DNA from: Siphonodentalium dalli
Lineage: Eukaryota > Mollusca > Scaphopoda > Gadilida > Siphonodentaliidae
Length of the DNA: 64,000 bases
NCBI GenBank assembly: GCA_032622095.1
Contig: CP136067.1
Coordinates: 177,354,556-177,418,555 of the forward strand
Reading direction: 5' to 3'
The first letter of the stretch is position 1; every line of letters begins with the position of its first letter. Below the pieces are notes generated by a model that saw only the letters and a list, made by a program, of their open reading frames with translations, was not told the origin of the DNA and did not search any database. The translations under genes were made by a program, and so were the position numbers. Shown here piece by piece: positions 1 through 10,629 of the stretch.

Positions 1-401
1 TGATGCAGCTTCATATCTTGGGCTTATTTGCTGGCCATGTACGTATCATGTGCTTGCCGTGAGTACACCAGACATCGCGTTCTGATATCAATCAAGTTCT
101 GTTAACGTTTTCGTCGTTTCTCAAGCGATCGGGTGAAGTGTCATATCTATACTCTTCTATTATATGGCTATTTTTCTTGCTACGTAAGCATCATGTGCTG
201 GGTCGAAATTACAGCGAACGTTGCATTATATATGGCGTCGTGTATTAGTCACGAGTGACGAATTTGTCCGTTTCTTAACGGAATGAAACATTGTCATAAT
301 ATGTGTCAGATAAATTATCTGAAGTATATGTAGATGCGTATTTTAGAAGATTCAATATTAAGTTTATAATATTTCCCCAATATATTGTTTGTAAAAATAA
401 T
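1..401. other. Non-coding, nothing recognised
   Basis: AT-rich sequence with no open frame of note, no recognisable repeat and no RNA gene. It leads into the 30-bp tandem repeat. Confidence 0.5.
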
Positions 402-580
402 TAATGGGCGATCTGATGCATGCATCTTAATTAATGGGCGATCTGATGCATGCATCTTAATTAATGGGCGATTTGATGCATGCATCTTAATTAATGGGCG
501 ATCTGATGCATGCATCTTAATTAATGGGCGATCTGATGCATGCATCTTAATTAATGGGCGATCGGATGCATGCATCTTTT
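402..580. repeat. 30-bp tandem repeat, six copies
   Basis: Six nearly identical 30-bp units each read TTAATGGGCGATCTGATGCA followed by TGCATCTTAA. Only single-base changes separate them (ATTTG in copy 3, ATCGG in copy 6). Each unit contains the palindromes TGCATGCA and, across the junction, TTAATTAA. Because 30 is a multiple of three, both strands show a 10-residue repeating open frame, which is an artefact of the period rather than a gene. The near identity suggests recent expansion. Confidence 0.92.
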
Positions 581-1651
581 ATCTTGTTTCTTTGTGTCAT
601 AAATCTTCCATTCTTTATTTATAATAATTGAGCTGAGATTTCGTGTTGCAGCTTATGTGTTCCTGGATCGAGATCACTACCGTTGTCAACATTCCGTAAT
701 CTGAATTGTGATTTTTGACTGAGGTAAAAGCTCAATTCTTCTTCAGATACCACGTGTATATGCTGAATTGTGTGTGTATATGAGTAACGCCGTGTAAAAA
801 CAAAGAAGAACTCTTGTGGTGAGCCGATTAACTAATGACATGCATGTCTTCCAGAGCTCGAATAGAAGTGCGGTTTTCTGCGACACTTTTCTCATAACAT
901 GAGACCAAGGCTCCATTTATATCGATAATAACAATGTGGGTGAATATCTGGTCAGCTTGATGAAGTGAAGAAATAATCGAATTAATTTTAAATACGCTGC
1001 ATTGCTGTTTTTTCTGCACCAAAATCCGCCATATATGCCTCGAACGGCAATTGTATTTGGGACCGAGCGATAGTGTCATTTTTGCTGGTGATATCGGCGC
1101 GATGCAGGTTTGGTACCAACGACTGTGGCTGCTACACGATTCTATTTTCGAGACAATTGTTTACCTCCGGGTTTGACATTACATGATCCCGATTCGGAGA
1201 AATAATGTGACTTTCAAACGGTTGGGAATCACGTGGTTGGTGAGTGCATATGCACAAAAACGTAATATATGAGGAACTGACACAAAACGTAGCATGTTGA
1301 CAGTTACGAGCACATGCTTCTTTATATTTAAAACAAGTTGATACATTATTTGTTTGGAAATAATTAGTAGTGATCTATAATATTCTGACTTAAGTTGCCA
1401 GTCGGCGGTTTGTGGAATATACTAGTCCATATATCTATGAGAATCCTTTGACTGATAACTTTGGTCAGAATGTTATAGAAAACTAAAGTCTGAGTTTGGA
1501 CACAAATGAGGCATCAGCCTGTTTGCATATCGTCGCCTGAGAACTATAATGTTGTAAGTCCATTTTTCCATTTTCAGAGAAAATTGAGTTTGAAATTTTG
1601 GTAGGTTAGTTTCCGTATATAAACAGTTCGTAGATATTAGAAAATGAGACA
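581..1651. other. Non-coding, nothing recognised
   Basis: No frame above about 80 codons and no domain-like translation. I see no repeat shared with the rest of the window. Confidence 0.45.
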
Positions 1652-1725
1652 ATATAATGGATCACATCGATATCTACTCTAATGGGGAATATAATGGATC
1701 ACATCGATATCTACTCTAATGGGGA
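1652..1725. repeat. 37-bp perfect tandem duplication
   Basis: A 37-bp segment containing ATCACATCGATATCTACTC occurs twice head to tail with no difference visible, which points to a recent duplication. No coding or element context. Confidence 0.9.
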
Positions 1726-2984
1726 ATATGATGACCAGTTGTTCAGGCGATTGCGAGTAAATGACGAAAACGTGTTTGGAAATACGACATTTTGCGTAAA
1801 TAATCATCGTCGGGATTCTGGGTCATAATGTCGAAGGAGATACGACACTTTTGCATAGTATATCTCCTCCGTATGAAATACGGTCTAATGTTATAATACT
1901 GTTGGCTTTTAATGTTGGATTCAGGTTTACAGACCTCATGTTACAACAAAACATGCAATAATTAATTCTAATCGCTATTGGCTGTGTTCCGCTGAAAGAA
2001 CACTAAATGTGAACAATTTTAACACAGATCCGATGTATACCGATGCCATTTCGCTCGGAAACAATGCCATAATTAATGCTGCCAATCTAACTAAATCGTC
2101 GAAACATGAAATAAGCGTTTACGAAAACCTATATAGGGTTAAAAGATACCGTCTTTCAGGTCTTGGTTTCCTTGCTAACAAAAAAAATAATAATACCGGG
2201 TTTCGCACAAAATTGCCTGGAATCATGATTATATTTATAAATAAAGAAAAACAGCGTTGGTGACAACACTTGTTAAAGTATATACATATATTATACACAA
2301 CGGATTCAATGTGGTTATGGGTATTGACTGCCAACAAATTCAGAAGGCTTTGTATGAATCCCCTAGGGGTTCATATTGTTTGTGGAGTTTGCTAGCTATC
2401 CAAATCCCGTGACCTCATTGAAATCTCCGTTCTTGTCTGCAATAAAATGTAGATCTGTTTTATGTAATAAAACGCCCCCTCTGTGCTCCCCGAAGAACTT
2501 TTATGGACCAATCTCTTCTGTCAGAATAGTATATGAATAAATGGCATTAAAGAACATCATAGTCCCCACATGAACGCGGGTGCACACACCGGATATAAAC
2601 TATATACATAATATATAATTGTGTAAGAATATAATGCGTGCTTGTTGTTTGATATGTGAACTAGATATTTATAATTCCATCAATGATTGTACAGCTGGAA
2701 ATTTTCCGAAGTTGGCTTCCACATATCGATCTTTTGAGAATCAATCGTGAAATTATTCAGTACAACCATGTTATAGTCGTGATCACACATGTACTATTTA
2801 GTGCACTTAAAGCGACTTGGTACCATCGCGAAGATCTGATGGTTAAACATTTTACAGGCGCCGACAATCCATAATAATAATACGTTATTCTCTTATCAAA
2901 TAGATATTGAGATACAATTAGAAGATATATACAAAAGATTGAGAATGTTGCAGCATATGTACAATATATACACGAACTTCCCTC
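1726..2984. other. Non-coding, nothing recognised
   Basis: Only short open frames (84 codons or fewer) with compositions typical of random AT-rich DNA. No domain, repeat or RNA gene recognised. Confidence 0.45.
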
Positions 2985-3155
2985 ATCGTCATCATTATCA
3001 ACATCATTATCAACATCATGGCAGTCGTCATCAGTATCACCGTCTTCGTTGTCATCACGTTAACGTCTTCGTCTACTCGTCGTCACAATCGCCAGTACCA
3101 TTTTCATCGTTATATTCAACAACAACAACAACAACAATCACAACAACAAACAGAA
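2985..3155. repeat. Low-complexity CATCATTAT / CAACAA tract
   Basis: Imprecise runs of TCATCATTATCAACA and then a CAACAACAACAACAATCACAA stretch (from about 3118). The His- and Thr-rich translation at 2939-3178 follows from this simple-sequence bias and is not treated as a gene. Confidence 0.75.
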
Positions 3156-3988
3156 AGAACATGAAAACAACTATATAGAGAATTTTTTTTCCTGTATTAA
3201 TTGCCCAAATCTGGAGATTTTGGCGATTCTAGTCATTGTTTATAAACCAATCGTGGATTTTATTGAAATTTGATGTCGTTTACTCACAAACAATCAGCAT
3301 CATATTATCGTAACTTGAACAATACAAATAATCATTCTTAAGAACAAGGTATGCCTATATCGTCATGCTCTGTCCATGTAAGTACAAACTTTAACCCTCA
3401 GATCAATCGCGAATTAAGGCCTCAAGTCGCATTAATTTCTGATTGAAAAGTATAAAACTCAAAAATGCTTTATGATATCTGTAATGCATTATTACCAAAT
3501 GAAGAACCAAATTTACACCGACTGAGAATCAAAAGCTAATAGTTCAGCACAAACGTCGACCAGAAAGTTGAAAATCAGCAACTCAATAACATTGATGTAT
3601 TGGTGAAGGCTGATTGCTCGAAGACATATGCGTAAAATGGATTAATAATAAAATATTATTTAAAAACTGAATACTGTTATGATAACTTCACCAAACAGGG
3701 AAAATAGAACATAATTATATATCCAACTTGGACTCTCAAAAAAACCTGGTCAAACAGAAACACAAAGACATTTGAACTGGTAATCACGATAAACAATCAG
3801 ATTGTGACAAGCCTATTAACTTGGACTCGAAACCCAGTTATATTAACGAAAATTGTGGTTTGAAATCGGCAACAGTATAATACTTCCTGTAACATTGGGC
3901 TCATAATTATGAACAGATGAGCTAATTCTGCACAAGTATGCCACACTCGATAAAAACATTGGAAATAAATGACTGTAACAAATGCAAT
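3156..3988. other. Non-coding, nothing recognised
   Basis: AT-rich spacer before the palindrome-bearing element. No feature supported. Confidence 0.45.
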
Positions 3989-4045
3989 TATATGTGACCC
4001 GCCATATCAAATCCAGTCGGAAGTCGGGATTTTTTTTTACCCTGT

Positions 4046-4114
4046 GCCAATGCATTCTCTTATATATGCGAGTCGACCATAGGTCGCCTCGCATATATAA
4101 GAGAATGCATTGGC
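4046..4114. repeat. 69-bp palindrome core, copy 1
   Basis: Runs GCCAATGCATTCTCTTATAT ... ATATAAGAGAATGCATTGGC with a centre GAGTCGACCATAGGTCGCCTC-type asymmetry (two mismatched pairs). It would extrude as a ~30-bp stem. The same core recurs at 4337, 38919, 39077, 42991, 43140, 48335, 48429, 52107 and 62520. Confidence 0.95.
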
Positions 4115-4336
4115 CTAACAATTTTTTACAATTTTAATAATTTGTTCTTGTATTCTTTAACAATTTTATGATTTCACCCACACAGAGCCCCAGACAAACA
4201 TGAGCAGACGACACTATTCTAGGTGCTTCTATATATGTGTGGGGCTCCCTGCAGGGTAATGGATGTTTTTTTTAATTTTATGTCCTAAAAATTGTAAGAA
4301 ACATTTATTTAAAAAACATGATAAAAAAATTGTTAG

Positions 4337-4405
4337 GCCAATGCATTCTCTTATATATGCGAGGCGACCTATGGTCGACTCGCATATATAAGAGAATGCA
4401 TTGGC
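4337..4405. repeat. 69-bp palindrome core, copy 2
   Basis: Same core as at 4046-4114 but in the opposite orientation (centre GGCGACCTATGGTCGACT), so the pair itself forms a second-level inverted repeat. Confidence 0.95.
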
Positions 4406-4460
4406 ACAGGGTAAAAAAATCCCGATTTCCGACTGGATTTGATATGGCGGGTCACATATA

Positions 4461-5650
4461 CGCAATTTAGTGAACCACAAAACGAATTATGTTTCAAACG
4501 TGAAATCGCTATAAAGATATGAAACTTTCAATTAAAGACGACAGTTAATGTGCACATCATAATACGTTCGTTTCATTTGTGACCAAAAATCATAGTTGAA
4601 CAAAACTATTACCGCAAAACAAACATTGTGCCAAACAAGAACAACTATTTTCTGAATATTGTTTCATAAAATTGTCTTTCACCACTGGCATCCAATGTAT
4701 CATGCTTCGCATGTCGACAATTTTCTCCTTGGATAGAATATAATATTTGTCCATCACTGGAGCTTCCGACGAACTGTTATCTACTGTGTACGTATACTTG
4801 CTCCTTTTGGTGTCGGGGATCGGATATGCAATCGAGAATGTAGCATCACTATAAGACGCAAGTTGAGCGCACACATAACTGGTTCGTTTCTTGAAATCAG
4901 TACATGTTTCTCTTATGTGAAAAGAACTAAACTAAACTTCAATGAAACTGACGCCTTTTAACAATTAAAATCAGACTTCTTCACCTGCAAAACTGCGTAT
5001 TCAACGGTCTGTCAAATCTCAATGCTCAAACTAGGACAACTGATGGCCTGAATAATTCCGAGATATTGAATGTTTTCTGATTACGGACGAGTATATATTG
5101 TCCACCACCTGGATACACAGGTGACCTGGTTATATTTGTGTTTTGTGGGTGACTTTGCATGAACAGCTTTAATACCATTGACATGTGTTAAGTTTTGTTA
5201 TATGGCACGCATGAGTCCGACCACAGCATTGTATGTTTAACGTTAGTCCGTGAATATCGCGTCCAATGTCTTACACATATCACTGGATATCGCGTTGCCA
5301 TCCACACCAACAATATGTTTGTCCCAAATAGCATTATTTGCATTTTATCATTTTATTGAGCAATGCGCTATCAGGTTAAATATTGTCAACATCCTTATGT
5401 AAAAAAAAAAGTTAGATATGTTTGCTTTTGGTAGCGAAATCCATGAAAGCGTGAGGTGCCTGTTAGCAAATTCAAGGGGTGCAATTGGAAATTATTATGT
5501 GGAGAACCACCCCCACCCCGACAAAAATCACCCATGAAGTGTATTAGCAAATCGTTCAATATATATTCAGACAAACCCCATGCAGGAAGCTATAACATAA
5601 TGTGCTTGCTTAGTTCCATCTTCGTATCTTCTATCTTTGAGCATCACGCT
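4461..5650. other. Mostly non-coding
   Basis: Apart from the possible exon at 4590-4874 on the minus strand, no gene or repeat is recognised in this stretch. Confidence 0.4.
4590..4874 (-). CDS. Possible exon, unknown protein
   Basis: A 94-codon minus-strand frame with balanced, protein-like composition (for example SIAYPIPDTKRSKYTYTVD and a Cys-rich tail CSCLAQCLFC). I do not recognise the family. No convincing splice acceptor or neighbouring exon is visible, and the length is within chance for this DNA, so it may be nothing. Confidence 0.15.
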   Translation of the reverse strand: MCAQLASYSDATFSIAYPIPDTKRSKYTYTVDNSSSEAPVMDKYYILSKEKIVDMRSMIHWMPVVKDNFMKQYSENSCSCLAQCLFCGNSFVQL

Positions 5651-5676
5651 ATAATAATAATAATAATAATAATAAT
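5651..5676. repeat. (TAA)n microsatellite
   Basis: Uninterrupted ATAATAATAATAATAATAAT run. Confidence 0.9.
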
Positions 5677-5836
5677 GACCAGTTTTATATAGCGATTAAC
5701 CAATTACTTGCTCTAACACGCTTGGTACAATATTACCCCAGTCACTTGTACAAGCCAACCAATGAACCGGCTGCAGCCATTGCAGGCGCTGCTCTAGTTT
5801 GATCAGAACATGCTCTGATGGGGTCCTACTTAAACC

Positions 5837-5884
5837 CGACCGCACCCGACCGCACCCGACCGGACCCGACCGCACCCGACCGGA
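5837..5884. repeat. CCCGACCGCA decamer subrepeats
   Basis: Several head-to-tail CCCGACCGCA or CCCGACCGGA decamers inside the left terminus of the foldback element. The mirror copy lies at about 8197-8225 (GGTGCGGTCG repeats). Confidence 0.88.
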
Positions 5885-6055
5885 CCGCCCCCAGGGGTCC
5901 GAACGAGATGGGGTTTGCACTATCGTGTAGAATGGACCCGAATGTACCAAAGTTCCAATCCCCAAGTCGATAGCTCGAGCGGACACGGCACTGTTAACCC
6001 CTGACTTGCGGCCGTTTCCGCCAGGTACGGCAAATCCAAAAAGGCGCCGACCGCA

Positions 6056-6068
6056 CCCCCCCCCCCCC
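6056..6068. repeat. Poly-C tract
   Basis: Run of 13 C inside the left arm of the foldback element. A second, longer run (17 C) is at 6933-6949. Confidence 0.9.
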
Positions 6069-6552
6069 TGACTGCCTGACCACGGAAATGGACATTATGT
6101 CATGAAGGAAATACGGCTATTCATGATTGCGCGATCGGACACTTCGCTAGCTGCAGCGGAAGTGAATAAATTAACCCATACGCAGCTGCCGAATTCGCTA
6201 TAAATGTACGCAAAAACGCCGAAATTAACACCCGCCGACACATCTATAGGCCGGAGTTATACAGTGTGTAATTTATTTTAGATGAAAAAACATGACTGTT
6301 GGAAGGAAACTTGAAACTGATTCTTTGCCTACATGTATCTATATCTAACAGAATGTTTGTTGGTTATTAAAATTGAAGTTGATGACAACACCGAAGTGTC
6401 AGTGATATGTTCAAACGCAAACAGAGGCAAATGTATAATGACAAAATCGACAAATTATAATGCACGAGAAGCATGGTCTTATGTTGCGATATGTTCAAAG
6501 TTAGCACATGGAAGCAGGCTTTATTATGATAAGAACGCATATTTTCTCGCGT

Positions 6553-6652
6553 GATATCCCACAGACCCCTGGCACAATAGACCCCAACCACCCAAATACA
6601 TATATGTCTTTGAGTGGTTTGGGTGTATTGTGCCAGGGACCTGTGGGATATC
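6553..6652. mobile_element. 100-bp hairpin element nested in the foldback element
   Basis: The two halves are near-perfect reverse complements: GATATCCCACAGACCCCTGG ... CCAGGGACCTGTGGGATATC, with the arms continuing through GCACAATA and a CCCAAACCAC-like segment to a short TATATG loop. This is a compact foldback or MITE with arms of about 44 bp. No coding capacity. The flanks give no clear target duplication. Confidence 0.82.
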
Positions 6653-7046
6653 CCTCCGAAACATTGATATATCTCTCGGTAATTTCCTAGATGATCTCGT
6701 ACACCTTCTTATCGCGCATTATCATTATTTTTCGATTTCTGAGATTGGGTGAATCAATATAGCTCCAAAAGTAATTTCCGTTAAACAATGGAAACGAAAT
6801 CCAGGTTAATGGTCCGAATGTTGACAATTTTCAACGTCAAACTTGGATGAACAGGAAACACTTTGCCCGTTTATCTTTTCACATCTTTATGTTGTAGATA
6901 ACGGTTGTCTGTGCGAAAAAAAATCATCTGGACCCCCCCCCCCCCCCCCACATACGGACACGCTTCCCAGGCACAATTCACACGAAAATTTTCCTACTAA
7001 AGATTTCTCACTTAAATAGATTGTTGAAAAGTGTCATATTTCAGTT

Positions 7047-8236
7047 GGGGTTAACAGTGCCGTATCCGCTATCGACTTGGGGTTGGAACTTTGGTAAATT
7101 CGGGTCCATTCTACACGATATTGCAAACCCCTGGGGGCGGTCCGTTATTGGCGGTTAATATTGGCGTTTTGCGTACATTCATAGCTAATTCGACAGCAGC
7201 GTATGGGCTAATTTATTCACTTCCGCTGCAGCTAGCGACTTATCCGACCGACCATGCATGCATATGGGTATTTCCTTCATGATATAATGTCCATTTCCGT
7301 GGTCAGGCAGTCAGGGGAGGGGCATGCGGTCGGCGCCATTTTGGATTTCCCGTACCTGGCGGAAACGGCCGCCAGTCAGGGGTTAACAGTGCCGTGTCCG
7401 CTCGAGCTATCGACCTGGGGATTGGAACTTTGGTCCATTCGGATCCATTCTACACGATAGTGCAAACCCCATCTCGTTCGGACCCCTGGGGCGGTCCGGT
7501 CGGCGGGTGTTAATTTCGGCGTTTTTGCGTACATTTATAGCGAATTCGGCAGCAACGTATGTGTTAATGTATTCACTTACGCTGCAGCTAGCGACTTGTC
7601 CGATCGCCCATGGATGCATATGGGTATTCACTTCATGATATAATGTCCATTTCCGTGGTCAGGCAGTCAGGGGAGGTGCGGTCGGCGCCTTTTTGCATTT
7701 CCCGCACCTGGCGGAAACGGCCGCCAGTCAGGGGTTAACAGTGCCGTGTCCGTTCGAGCTATCGACTTGGGGATTGGAACTTTGGTACATTCGGGTCCAT
7801 TCTACACGATAGTGCAAACCCCATCTCGCTCGGGCCCCTAGGGGCGGTCCGGTCGGCGGGTGTTAATTTCGGCGTTTTTGCGTACATTTATAGCGAATTC
7901 GGCAGCAGCGTATGTGTTAATTTATTCGCTGCAGCTAGCGACTTGTCCGATCGTACATGGATGCATATGGGTATTCACTTCATGATATAATGTCCATTTC
8001 CGTGGTCAGGCAGTCAGGGGAGGTGCGGTCGGAGCCTTTTTGGATTTCCCGTACCTGGCGGAAACGGCCGCCAGTCAGGGGTTAACAGTGCGTGTCCGTT
8101 CGAGCTATCGACCTGGGGATTGGAACTTTGGTACATTCGGGTCCATTCTATACGATAGTGCAAACCCCATCTCGCTCGGACTCCTGGGGGCAGTCCGGTC
8201 GGGTGCGGTCGGGTGCGGTCGGGTTTTAGTAGGACC
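7047..8236 (+). repeat. ~350-bp tandem units forming the right arm
   Basis: The landmark GGTTAACAGTGCCG recurs at about 7049, 7381, 7733 and 8080, giving periods of roughly 331, 352 and 347 bp. Each full unit runs through TCGACTTGGGGATTGGAACT, a GCGGTCCGGTCGGCGGGTGT segment, a CGTACATTTATAGCGAATTC segment, and CCGTGGTCAGGCAGTCAGGG. A reversed copy forms the left arm (5840-6245). Short open frames in both strands repeat with the units and are not genes. Confidence 0.92.
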
Positions 8237-8250
8237 GCTCTGATGCTCAT

Positions 8251-10299
8251 CGGTATTACAAGCTGACTAGTACTCTTTTAACGCATGAGTGATGTGAAGC
8301 CGACACAGTACGAGCGACCTTGCTCAATGGTCACAAATTGGCGTGTTTTGAAACAGCGAGCAATCGGACAATTGCACGTCGCTCAAAGCGGCCAAGCCAC
8401 TGCTATGTGGAGACTCGGTGACCGGCGACGCGCTGCCAACCCATATCGACGTGATTACGGCGAATACAATTCCGACACGCTAACCACTGGACCACGGAGC
8501 TCCACGCTATCATCGTCATCTTGGTACATGTATTCATATAGATCTGCCATTATGCTAACATATACCTTCACCATGTGTAACATACCTACTTATTATTATT
8601 ATGTTTTACGTTGCACAAATTCGTTTTTCATAATGACAGATCAATCAAAAAGCAACTTCCTGGACGTAGGAGTGATGATTCACTTAGTCTCAATTACGCT
8701 GAGTTATATCCTCGGTACATGGTTCTTAGCTTCGATCGGGTCGTTCAAAGACCGGCGTGTGTTGTTGATAATACAATACCAAGTATTGCGTGACAACTAA
8801 AATCTGTCAAGGCAAAGGGAACTGGGCTGCATGCAGTTAATGGCTCTCTCCAGATTGAATGCTTAAAGAAAGTTTAAGCTGACGCTCTTCTTCGCGTAAC
8901 ATCGCCTTCGCAAACACTCCCACACAAGGAGTGTGAGTACCCAGACGATATTGATCATGAACAGTGCCATTGAAAAGCTATGTTTTTATCCATTAAACCG
9001 CTCAATATTCAATAGTTATAAGAAACGACACTGACTCACATATAACGGAATGTATAAACGGATACATGTGCTCCCCCACACTAACACCAGCATGAACATT
9101 TGAGCATCTTTGAAACAGCGCTTATCAGGGATGGGGGCGATTACATGCTTAAAACATGCCTAATGCTGCTGCAATTCAGAGATAGTTTAGTCAACGTATC
9201 TGTCCTGTTCTCTGCCCTCTATGTGACAGCGGATTGTCCTGTTGTCTGTCCTCTTTGTGACAGCGGATTTGAATTTAGTTTTATCTATCTGATTCCACCT
9301 TCTTGATTTTGATTGTCGCAGCTTTAGAGATGCACCGGTTTATTTGCTGGAATAGAGCCCACTACTGAGAAATAGATTATGTAAGTATTCTCACATGTAT
9401 TGCATGTTGACATATATATTTTAAGTGCCCTACTGAAACAAATATCATGATTCATACAAATATATAAAATGAACATCATCACGATTAATAGTTGATAACA
9501 TACATGTACCGCATAATTGTTTTGGACAGTTTAAATTTGGCAAGCCAATCAGGTCTGAGCCTGTACGTTGCTCTCACCTGTTGAATGTCCAAAGACTGTT
9601 CCAATTGACACTCTTCAATTTACGTAGTTTGCGCATACCCCAGTGTTGGTTACTCATCAGAAGGCTTTGACTGGCAGCATGGCGATATAACTGATTTGCA
9701 TTCGCATGAGTCGTAGACATAGGCAATTTCAATTTCTTTAATCTCAATAAATATGGAATGTGATATATACAAATTTAAATACAAAAGCACTTTTAACAGG
9801 TTCATAATTATATAATATGTAGTATATATATGTAATTATATAATATGAATATACATGTACATGTATACATTGAAGGCACATCCAACCATAACTTATGTCA
9901 TGAAACCTTTAAGTATGTGTGAAACTCTTTATGAGAACAGGAACCTATTCGACAGCATTAACTTGAAACATGACAATTCCTATTTCAAGTCTGTTCACTG
10001 TGAATATCGGAAAGATTTTGATATGGGTTCATTGGACATAATAACAAGAATAGAAAAATCGTTGAATAATAAGATAAAGACCAAACCAGAGGTAATGTGC
10101 CCGTTGCTATATACGGACTATAAATTTATTTGATACACTCGCATCGTTCACGCAGGAATACTGTCATAGCGACATGCATATACATACATATATACATGGT
10201 ATCTTGAGACGATGGGGCAGATATGGGTCAACAGGGATCGGCGGATGTGCATAGAACGTCACAGACGACTGATTGTGAACAGTCGCTATTGAATAGCTG
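8251..10299. other. Non-coding stretch with scattered repeat fragments
   Basis: A 171-codon plus-strand frame at 8285-8800 runs antisense to a tRNA-like segment and has no recognisable domain; I do not call it a gene. The segment 8990-9115 (AAGAAACGACACTG, GGATACATGTGC) is similar to 10651-10960, indicating an old dispersed repeat. Nothing else recognised. Confidence 0.4.
8425..8502 (-). repeat. tRNA-like SINE head or tRNA pseudogene fragment
   Basis: On the minus strand the sequence begins GAGCTCCGTGGTCCAGTGGT followed by TAGCGTGTCGG, which closely resembles the 5' half of a tRNA with box A. The 3' half lacks a clear GGTTCGA box B and a closing acceptor stem, so it is not a functional tRNA. 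Most likely a tRNA-derived SINE head or a decayed tRNA copy. Confidence 0.4.
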
Positions 10300-10629
10300 T
10301 GTTGATATTACAATCAGCTCGGGGGCTCGGTCGGTTTGGGGTACAACTCCAAGCCGTCTCGCCCTCCAGCCCTGGCGATGAGTGTTCAAATCCACATGTT
10401 CCGATCGTGGACTTTGTAACTCGAAATCGTTATATGGTGGAGTTGCCGGTTACTCGCCGACGGCCGGTGGTTTGCCGCATATGGTCGACGAGTTTATCGG
10501 CCATTGAAATCACTGTTAGATTAGCCGTAGGTGTACCGATTTCCTCCACTACTAAAAGCGGCAATGTCGTGATATGGTCTTAATTGCCGAAAAAGACATA
10601 AAACCCCAAATCAATCAGTCAATCAATTA
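10300..10629 (+). mobile_element. tRNA-derived SINE
   Basis: The 5' part (GGGGCTCGGTCGGTTTGGGG) resembles a tRNA box A region, and about 60 bp later GTGTTCAAATCC matches a box B (GGTTCRANYCC). The body then runs through AATGTCGTGATATGG and AAAAAGACATAAAACCCC to a short-period tail ATCAATCAGTCAATCAAT. The order tRNA head, unrelated body, simple-sequence tail is the SINE layout. The tail style (AAACCCCAAATCAATCA-type) resembles SINEs I associate with molluscs. Divergence suggests an old copy. Confidence 0.65.

Larger units (their letters stand above)
3989..4460. mobile_element. Inverted-repeat MITE with two 69-bp palindromes (TATATGTGACC termini)
   Basis: The outer ends form a ~57-bp inverted repeat: TATATGTGACCCGCCATATC on the left and its complement on the right, continuing through CAAATCCAGTCGGAA to CCCTGTGCC. 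Inside lie two copies of a 69-bp near-perfect palindrome (4046-4114 and 4337-4405) in opposite orientation, around a ~220-bp spacer with an unrelated sequence. The palindrome is almost identical to those in the piggyBac-like elements further on, but the termini are different. A GCAAT pentamer flanks both ends (one extra C on the right) and could be a target duplication. No transposase, so it is non-autonomous. Confidence 0.85.
5821..8236. mobile_element. Foldback-type DNA transposon with 9-bp target duplication
   Basis: The element is bounded by the direct repeat GCTCTGATG (5812-5820 and 8237-8245), a perfect 9-bp target duplication. Its ends are inverted: GGTCCTACTTAAACCCGACC on the left and GGTCGGGTTTTAGTAGGACC on the right, followed inward on each side by CCCGACCGCA decamers. 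The left arm (5821 to about 6245) is one ~425-bp unit in reverse. The right arm (about 7045-8236) is about 3.5 tandem units of ~331-352 bp in forward orientation. The ~800-bp middle holds a nested hairpin and a poly-C tract. No transposase frame is recognised, so it is non-autonomous. A 9-bp duplication with long arms of tandem subrepeats fits FB-type or Mutator-like foldback elements; the superfamily is inferred. Confidence 0.85.

Noticed and set aside
402-580. CRISPR-like array at the 30-bp repeat
   Set aside because: The units are contiguous with no unique spacers and the DNA is eukaryotic.
2939-3178. His-rich frame (HHYQHH)
   Set aside because: Translation of a CATCATTAT / CAACAA simple-sequence tract.
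5696-8250. Arg/Pro/Gly-rich frames in the foldback element arms
   Set aside because: They recur with each ~350-bp unit and on both strands, and are not conserved as proteins.
8425-8502. Functional tRNA gene
   Set aside because: Box A region is good, but box B and the 3' acceptor strand are not found.
8285-8800. 171-codon plus-strand frame
   Set aside because: It crosses a tRNA-like segment in antisense, has an overlapping alternative frame and no recognisable domain.
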